Positions 59,201 through 64,000 of a stretch of DNA of 64,000 bases are shown piece after piece; the stretch's first letter is position 1, and each line of letters starts with the position of its first letter. The position numbers were made by a program, and so were the translations under genes. The DNA comes from Ciona intestinalis (lineage: Eukaryota; Chordata; Ascidiacea; Phlebobranchia; Cionidae). The notes beneath the pieces are model-generated. The model ran no database searches. It was given only the letters and a program-made list of their open reading frames with translations, and had not been told where the DNA came from. The stretch covers positions 2,255,962 through 2,319,961 of the forward strand of contig NC_020172.2 of the NCBI RefSeq assembly GCF_000224145.3, read 5' to 3'.

Positions 59201-60245
59201 AATACTGGAGTCACTGAACTGGATCAAATATTCACAATCATTCTGTCGTCCGCCATGTTAGTAGGAGGGGTGGTAGGATTTTTCCTGGACAACACTTTGC
59301 CAGGTAAAATATCTTTAAACATCTTTTTTCTGTGTTTTATAATTTTGTTATGTAAGATGGATGCCGTTAGTTCATTATATCCCGTATTTTCTAACCTTGG
59401 TTTTAACAATTGACAACATTCTTTTAAAACGTGTGGATGCGGTTTTTTTATTCTGTGATTATTCTTTGTTTTCTACCAAATGAGACGGTAGAAGAGAATA
59501 AAAACATGAAACATTATACCCCATCCTCACTGTACATTGCAAATTGATCAAGTTTGTAATAAATCTGTAATGACAACTGTCCCATTTCTCAAGGTACTGA
59601 ATCGGAGCGTGGTTTAAAAGCTTTTAACGTTCACCACAAAGAAAGCGAAAATAAAGAGAGCGGCGATTTATCTGAAATTGATGAAAGTTATAATCTTCCT
59701 TTTCCGACTACTTGTTGCAGGTTTGTAAACCAAAGTTGGTTCTATAAATATGAGTAACACGTTCACACTGGAGTGCGCATATAAACACGTTTATATATAG
59801 TAGAGTGGGGAAGATGGGACACCTTTAGCTCATAATATACAAAATCCTGATCGTTTTTCCTAAACAATTAGCAACAGTCTATAAGAATCGTGAGAATACA
59901 GATTTTTTAATTCTTTGCACTTTCTTTGTTTACTACCAAATGGGACGATAAAATAGAATGAAAAGGTGTCTCATTTTCCCCCATCTTACTATATGCATGT
60001 TTTACCAGTAGCGTGTTTTTAATAACTGTGATTTTGTCGCCTTATTTCTTACTTTGTTTAAACTAATTTGATCTTCGCTACTGTATTCGAAGAGAAAAAT
60101 AAAATGTAGGCCTATATTATGCTAAGTTATATATTTGTGGCGTTTTACAGAATCAATTTCTTACAGGTTTTCCCGTTACTTTCCGTTTATGCCCGGTTAC
60201 AAAAGCAATGCAGAAAATTCGGCAGAAAACAACCCTAAAGAGTAG
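53241..60245 (+). CDS. SLC23A-type sodium-ascorbate / nucleobase transporter, 13 exons
   Basis: Exons: 53241-53321, 53991-54116, 54507-54673, 55340-55523, 55868-56049, 56312-56435, 56809-56945, 57994-58161, 58382-58502, 58700-58872, 59122-59303, 59594-59720, 60167-60245, giving 616 residues in frame. Vertebrate SVCT1/2 proteins (about 600-650 residues) carry sodium-coupled L-ascorbate across the plasma membrane. Conserved blocks: [24 protein letters not shown], then [56 protein letters not shown], the hallmark [20 protein letters not shown], and LPDP-equivalent [10 protein letters not shown]. The family signature in exon 9 reads [11 protein letters not shown] and C termini are cytosolic and polar. 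The start at 53241 follows directly on MTEHEITVE and has no better upstream ATG. Substrate (ascorbate versus nucleobase) cannot be settled by sequence alone. Confidence 0.95.
53790..53920. repeat. Short MITE family 1 copy in SLC23A intron 1
   Basis: ATAGTACTGTGGGGGTAAGA and GTTTCATCTTCCCCCACCCT at the ends. About 55 bp of interior are missing around CTTCTACGGACAAGAATTG. Confidence 0.7.
54275..54376 (+). repeat. Short tandem duplication in SLC23A intron 2
   Basis: TATAGGTTGCCTATTTTTTA and AAAGGCAAGCTTTGTTATG are repeated after 45 bp with one change, followed by a third partial copy of GCAAGCTTTGTTATG. Confidence 0.65.
55570..55650 (+). repeat. tRNA-like SINE head in SLC23A intron 4
   Basis: GTGACGCAGTGGTTAACCCG (A-box-like) and GGGTTCAAGCCTCGG (B-box-like) spaced as in a tRNA. 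The acceptor stem does not pair, so I do not call it a tRNA gene. Confidence 0.5.
55715..55850. repeat. Truncated MITE family 1 copy in SLC23A intron 4
   Basis: CGTCCTATTTCGTAGTAAAC, AATGAATTATAAAATCGC and TGCTAAAGATGTCCC followed by TTATTTCCCCCATACTC. The left end is lost. It stops about 17 bp before the exon 5 acceptor. Confidence 0.6.
56608..56782. repeat. MITE family 1 copy in SLC23A intron 6
   Basis: GACGGGATACCTTTAACAC, GATCGTGTTTTAAACAATTA, GAGTCGTGATGAGG and ACATCTTCCCCCACCCCGCT. Its right end lies 26 bp before the exon 7 start, so it forms part of the acceptor region. Confidence 0.7.
57015..57195. repeat. MITE family 1 copy in SLC23A intron 7
   Basis: Inverted: GTAGTTGGGACACCTTTTTA, TCTCGTCACATTTAGTAG, CTACGACTCCCATAGACCG and GGTGTCCCATCTCCCCCATC. 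Confidence 0.75.
57485..57755 (+). repeat. Nearly complete SINE-like element in SLC23A intron 7
   Basis: Head GCACCACTGCAATTGGTTAG and TGGGCAATCGCTCCAACCCA; middle GGGTTGTCCAAATTATTAG; body CACCCACAAAGTAACATATC, GTAACTCGTAAGCTGCCACA, CACCCGTGTTAACGACTGTC; tail GCAAGGATAAAGTAATTT plus a TTCATTCA run. It joins head and body in one element, which supports treating both as one family. Confidence 0.7.
57789..57811 (+). repeat. Uninterrupted G tract of 23 bases
   Basis: Followed by TTAGGGGGAG. The length is likely polymorphic or partly a sequencing artefact. It lies mid-intron and far from splice sites. Confidence 0.9.
59355..59530. repeat. Diverged MITE family 1 copy in SLC23A intron 11
   Basis: TGTAAGATGGATGCCGTTAG, GTTTTAACAATTGACAAC, TTTTCTACCAAATGAGACGG and ATACCCCATCCTCACTGT. 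Confidence 0.55.
59800..59992. repeat. MITE family 1 copy in SLC23A intron 12, complete ends
   Basis: AGTAGAGTGGGGAAGATGGG and GTGTCTCATTTTCCCCCATC followed by TTACTAT. Interior TCCTGATCGTTTTTCC and AAGAATCGTGAG are well kept. Confidence 0.75.
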
Positions 60246-60409
60246 AAACGAACGGCAGAGTTTAAACGTTTTAAACAATGTTTAAACGTCTTTTCAGTGA
60301 CTTTTTGTGTAGACTTTCTCGCTTAAGACAACAGCGACGCCTTGACTATTGGCGTTGGGTTTGAAAAACTTATGGGTAGTTTAAAATGCTTTTCCTGACT
60401 CCCTTTTTA

Positions 60410-60415
60410 AATAAA
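60410..60415 (+). promoter_or_regulatory. Poly(A) signal for SLC23A
   Basis: AATAAA 165 bases after the stop codon. Confidence 0.6.
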
Positions 60416-60976
60416 ACGGTTTTCCTATTTTATACTTTGTATGGACTCGCTTACAAATTATCGTGCACGTAACTTTGCTTGTGATTATTTCTGTATGGCT
60501 AACAAAACAACCTAATCTACCTATATATTCACATACTTAGGCAAATTTACACTGGTACTGATTTATTAATAAAAACAGATGTTGGGTACGCAATGGTATC
60601 TTCGCCTTTATCAATCCTTTTTATATTGGAACGTGCCCATTGATTAGAGTTTAGCTCTCTTCTAGCCAAAGAGATTCTTTGCTTCTAACATTATTGTTTT
60701 GCTACTGTTTTTCCTCGTATACAACAGATGTATACAGTAGCCCGATACGCAAGACGGCATATAAACATTAACAGTTTGGTAAAGGAAGCAACCACATTCG
60801 TTTTGAAATCGGTTGGCAAAGGTAATTACAAAGCAGGATATACTGCAGCCGTTCGTTCTGGTTAAAAAGGCAGCATTTTAAAACAAGATTTTTTAAAAGG
60901 GGAAATATACGCTATACGCATAAGCATTAAAATTAGTTACAATTGGAATTTAATAAATTGGATTGGAAATTAGGAC
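60416..60976. other. Intergenic DNA upstream of the first SERHL-like gene
   Basis: No coding exon, MITE or SINE-like copy is evident. TATA-like words occur but none has a convincing initiator. Confidence 0.5.
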
Positions 60977-61909
60977 ATGGACTCAAAGCAAGATGGGCCA
61001 TCGTATATTTGCACAACTAAACGCGGTATAAGCAGAGAGATAAAGATCCCAATTAATGTTGGTATTCTGTGTGGAAGAGCATTTGGAAATCCAAAAGACC
61101 CTCCTGTTTTGTGTTTACATGGCTGGCAAGACAACTGTAATACTTTTGAGAAGCTTATTCCACTTTTACCAAAGAATCACTATTATGTTGCAATGGATAT
61201 GATTGGACATGGACATTCAGTTGGTTTACCATCTGAGATGATGTATGATCTTCGGAATTATATTGCAATGATACATGGCATGGCCAAATACATGGGTTGG
61301 AAAAGTTTTACAGCTTTGGGTCATAGTTTAGGGGGATGTATTCTGATCTGTTTTGCTGCTGTATTTCCAGAAATGATAGAAAAGTTAATCTTGATTGAAA
61401 GTAGGATATTTTGGTATCCATTGTCACAAGCTATAAAAATGCTTCGTTCAAGAGTTGAAAATGTTTTACAAACCAATGAAAAAAGTTCGGACCGTCTTTA
61501 TACTTACCCTGAAATTAAATCTCGGTTGCAAGCTTTTAACAAAGCTATAGATGATGAAGCTGCAGATATTCTTTTAGAGAGGGGAATTTCAAAGGAAAAA
61601 GATGGCAAATATAAAGTTAGAAGAGATAAACGAATTGCAAAACTTCCACATTTCATTAGTGAAGAAATGGCAGTATTGTGCATCAAGAAACTTAAGGCAC
61701 CAACTTATCACCTATTAGCAGTTAATGGTTTCAAAAACAGCCATAATTTGTTGGAAAACGATAAACATTTAGGTTTATCTGATAAGCCAAATCATGTTTA
61801 TATTGAGGTGAAAGGAAACCACTTTGCGCATTTAAGTGAACCACAAGGAGTTGCAGATGTAGTGACAAAAGTTCTTAATGGTGGTGTTAAGGTTGCTTCC
61901 AAAATGTAA
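60977..61909 (+). CDS. SERHL-type alpha/beta-hydrolase, first tandem copy, single exon
   Basis: 310 residues. The fold is an alpha/beta hydrolase: VLCLHGWQDNCNTFEKLIPLL (oxyanion HGW, about 43-46), AMDMIGHGHS, the nucleophile elbow GHSLGG (Ser at about 117) and a C-terminal GNHFAHLSEP with the likely catalytic His near 286. VLCLHGW.DN...LIPLLP...YYVAMD matches vertebrate serine hydrolase-like proteins (SERHL/SERHL2, about 314 residues), whose natural substrate is not established; they have been placed in peroxisomes and cytosolic vesicles. The usual LLD after the elbow is LIES here. The C terminus ASKM is not a clear SKL-type peroxisomal signal. The first 80 codons are nearly identical to those of the second copy. 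Confidence 0.85.
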   Translation: MDSKQDGPSYICTTKRGISREIKIPINVGILCGRAFGNPKDPPVLCLHGWQDNCNTFEKLIPLLPKNHYYVAMDMIGHGHSVGLPSEMMYDLRNYIAMIHGMAKYMGWKSFTALGHSLGGCILICFAAVFPEMIEKLILIESRIFWYPLSQAIKMLRSRVENVLQTNEKSSDRLYTYPEIKSRLQAFNKAIDDEAADILLERGISKEKDGKYKVRRDKRIAKLPHFISEEMAVLCIKKLKAPTYHLLAVNGFKNSHNLLENDKHLGLSDKPNHVYIEVKGNHFAHLSEPQGVADVVTKVLNGGVKVASKM

Positions 61910-61944
61910 TTTGCAGCAGTTTTATTCAGATGATTTGATTTTTT

Positions 61945-62340
61945 ACTATACAATTGCATTACTATACCATTGCATTACTATACTATTACTTTACTATACA
62001 ATTGCATTACTATACCATTGCATTATTATACCATTGAATTACTATACTATTACATTACTACACTATTTCATTACTATACCATTGCATTATTATATTATTG
62101 CATTACTAAAATATTACATTACTATGCCATTGCATTACTATAGCATTGCACTACTATTGCAATACCTTCTCGGCCTCAGGCTTTTTTTAATTTTATTTCA
62201 TTACTTTACCATTACATTATTATACTATTGCATTACTATAATACTACATTACTATGCCATTGCATTACTATACCATTGCTAATTTGCATTACTATAGCAT
62301 TGCACTACTATACTATTGCAATACCTTCTTGGCCTCAGGC
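61945..62340 (+). repeat. AT-rich minisatellite between the SERHL-like genes
   Basis: More than fifteen imperfect copies of a 14-16 base unit (type ACTATACCATTGCATT, with variants TATTACATT and TATTGAATT). The array is split by two copies of a longer unit containing GCAATACCTTCTCGGCCTCA followed by GGCTTTTTTAATTTT (62159-62195 and 62309-62350). It starts 36 bases after the stop codon of the first copy, so it is probably in that gene's 3' UTR. Confidence 0.9.
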
Positions 62341-62350
62341 TTTTTTAATT

Positions 62351-62974
62351 TTTACCATAATGTGGTGTTTCATTTCTGAAATGCAGTAATAGTCATCAAC
62401 CATAAGGACTTTAATGCTTTTAAAAAAAACACCCCAACAGCATAGTAGATTTGTTTTATTCTTAAAACTGAGGAGCTAAAACCTAATGTCTCTCCTGTTT
62501 TAAAAATTGACACCTATTATTCATTGGCCTTACACTGTATTCTGACTTATTCATTTAATTTAATCCATTACTACCTTTGTATTCAATGATTTAGGTCTTT
62601 ATGCAACTGCTGTGTGGTAAAATATTAATTGAGATTAAAGTTCATCTTGCACTTGTATTTTGTCTACTGTGCCTCTTTTAAATTATCCTATGTATTAAGT
62701 GTGTCATTTGCGTTTACTTTACTACCCTATTTTCATTCAAAATAATAACTGCTCTTTAACAAAATGATTATATGCAATCACCTTTAATAATTAGTAGCCT
62801 TAAGAAATATATTTTTTAATTTAATTCAGTGTTAATACAAACCTGTTATTTTAATTCCATAGATTTACTGTAGAGTGTAGGAGATATGAAAGAGTTAAAA
62901 ATTGCAACATATTAGGAGTATGTGTAGTTGCAATAGTGGATGATTTATTTAAATTTGTCATATTATTTGAAATT
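62351..62974. other. AT-rich spacer before the second SERHL-like gene
   Basis: Nothing recognisable. The frame of the second gene stays open upstream to a GTG at 62936, but those codons have no counterpart in the first copy. Confidence 0.5.
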
Positions 62975-63922
62975 ATGGTTTTAAAGCAAGATGGGCCATC
63001 GTATATCTGCACAACTAAGCGTGGTATAAGCAGAGAGATAAAGGTCCCAATTAATGTTGGTATTCTGTGTGGAAGAGCTTTTGGAAACCCAAAAGATCCT
63101 CCTGTTTTGTGTTTACATGGCTGGCAAGACAACTGTAATACTTTTGAGAAGCTTATTCCACTTTTACCAAAGAATCACTATTATGTTGCAATGGATATGA
63201 TTGGACATGGACATTCAGTTAGTTTACCACCTGGGGTGTTTTACTCAGTTTATAGTTATGTTTCTATGATATATGGCATAGCACAATATATGGGTTGGAA
63301 AAGTTTCATTGCTCTAGGGCATAGTTTGGGAGGGTCTACTGTGGCATTCTTTGCTGCAGTGTTTCCTAAAATGGTGGAAAAGATTATTCTCCTTGATTCT
63401 ATTGGTATTGCAGGATTTCAGAATTCTCAGAACTTAGAAATTATAGATTTACAGAGGGTTGGCATTGAACACCATTTGGATGTTGAAGGAAAAGTATCTT
63501 ACCCTGTTTACACATTCAATGAGGCCAAATCTCGGTTGCAAGCTTCTAATAAAGCTTTAGATGATGAAGCTGCAAATATTCTTTTAGAGAGAGGACTTTC
63601 AAAAGAAAAAGATGGCAAATATAAAATCAGAAGAGACGTACGAGTTGTAAAAGTGCACATACATTACAAAGAGGTGGAGGATGCTCTTGTGTTTACCAAG
63701 AAAGCAAATATGCCAATATATCATATTTTACCCGAAAACGGCTTGAAAAAAAGTGTGGGGGTGGACAGGATGCACAAAGAAATGGGTTTATTTGAAAGAC
63801 CAAACCATGTGTTTATTAAAGTAAAAGGAAATCACTTTGTCCATCTTCTTGAACCTGAAATTGTTGCAAATGAAGTTACCAAAATTCTAAATCAAGATTT
63901 TCACATTGCACCAAAAATGTAA
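62975..63922 (+). CDS. SERHL-type alpha/beta-hydrolase, second tandem copy, single exon
   Basis: 315 residues from the ATG at 62975 (MVLKQDGPSY), chosen because homology to the first copy starts at KQDGPSY. It keeps LHGWQDN, GHGHS, the GHSLGG elbow (Ser at about 117), LLDS after the elbow (closer to the vertebrate LLD than the first copy) and KGNHFVHLLEP with the likely catalytic His near 291. The lid region (about 145-250) differs clearly from the first copy, which may change substrate choice. Poly(A) signal not seen before the window ends. Confidence 0.85.
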   Translation: MVLKQDGPSYICTTKRGISREIKVPINVGILCGRAFGNPKDPPVLCLHGWQDNCNTFEKLIPLLPKNHYYVAMDMIGHGHSVSLPPGVFYSVYSYVSMIYGIAQYMGWKSFIALGHSLGGSTVAFFAAVFPKMVEKIILLDSIGIAGFQNSQNLEIIDLQRVGIEHHLDVEGKVSYPVYTFNEAKSRLQASNKALDDEAANILLERGLSKEKDGKYKIRRDVRVVKVHIHYKEVEDALVFTKKANMPIYHILPENGLKKSVGVDRMHKEMGLFERPNHVFIKVKGNHFVHLLEPEIVANEVTKILNQDFHIAPKM

Positions 63923-64000
63923 CAAACATAAGTTGGGAAAAGTATTTGTCAAGCTAAAAATGATTACAATAGGCTACTGAATACTTTTTAACTCATAAGA

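Noticed and set aside
61945..62340. Possible CRISPR-like array
   Set aside because: Units are 14-16 bases, adjacent and degenerate, with no constant repeat separated by unique spacers; this is an animal minisatellite. The 134-codon frame across it is low-complexity.

Overview
The window is animal genomic DNA and most probably comes from a tunicate of the Ciona type. It is AT-rich, its genes have many short introns with GT-AG borders, and compact single-exon genes sit between intron-rich ones. It is full of short inverted-repeat and tRNA-derived repeats, and chordate families (Bok, claudin-like, sushi/MAM receptors, SLC23A) occur at invertebrate divergence. The species is inferred from these features. 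All recognised genes are on the + strand. One 300-base run of N lies at 10847-11146.

Layout, left to right. 1-3.4 kb holds no gene I can support. 3.5-7.6 kb is an eight-exon Bok-type Bcl-2 gene with an unusual N-terminal extension of about 200 residues. 8.4-10.4 kb is single-exon POLR3E (RNA polymerase III subunit RPC5). 12.0-12.6 kb is a single-exon ornithine decarboxylase antizyme that needs a +1 ribosomal frameshift. 14.6-28.7 kb is a 20-exon secreted or GPI-anchored sushi/WAP-like/MAM protein (called sushi gene A). 31.7-34.0 kb is a four-exon claudin/PMP22-like tetraspan gene. 35.2-37.6 kb is single-exon CPSF2. 37.9-49.0 kb is a second sushi/WAP-like/MAM gene (sushi gene B), a paralogue of A with matching exon lengths and phases. 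53.2-60.2 kb is a 13-exon SLC23A ascorbate/nucleobase transporter. 61.0-63.9 kb holds two tandem SERHL-type serine hydrolase genes.

Most genes are unrelated in function: apoptosis, Pol III transcription, polyamine control, mRNA 3' processing, vitamin transport and hydrolysis. The theme peculiar to this locus is the pair of sushi-MAM surface proteins. Gene B is followed by three terminal exons that are all open in the same splice phase. They encode a transmembrane segment with an acidic tail, a transmembrane segment with a very short basic tail, and a GPI-type hydrophobic end. One gene could therefore make three differently anchored forms of the same ectodomain. This is the observation I would follow first.

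The non-coding part is dominated by a MITE-like family of about 190 bp (at least 17 copies, concentrated in SLC23A introns and gene flanks), a tRNA-derived SINE-like family, several single inverted-repeat elements of 0.2-0.5 kb, and a minisatellite between the two SERHL genes. Exon borders were read by eye from open frame, splice consensus and phase. Every multi-exon model below keeps frame from start to stop.
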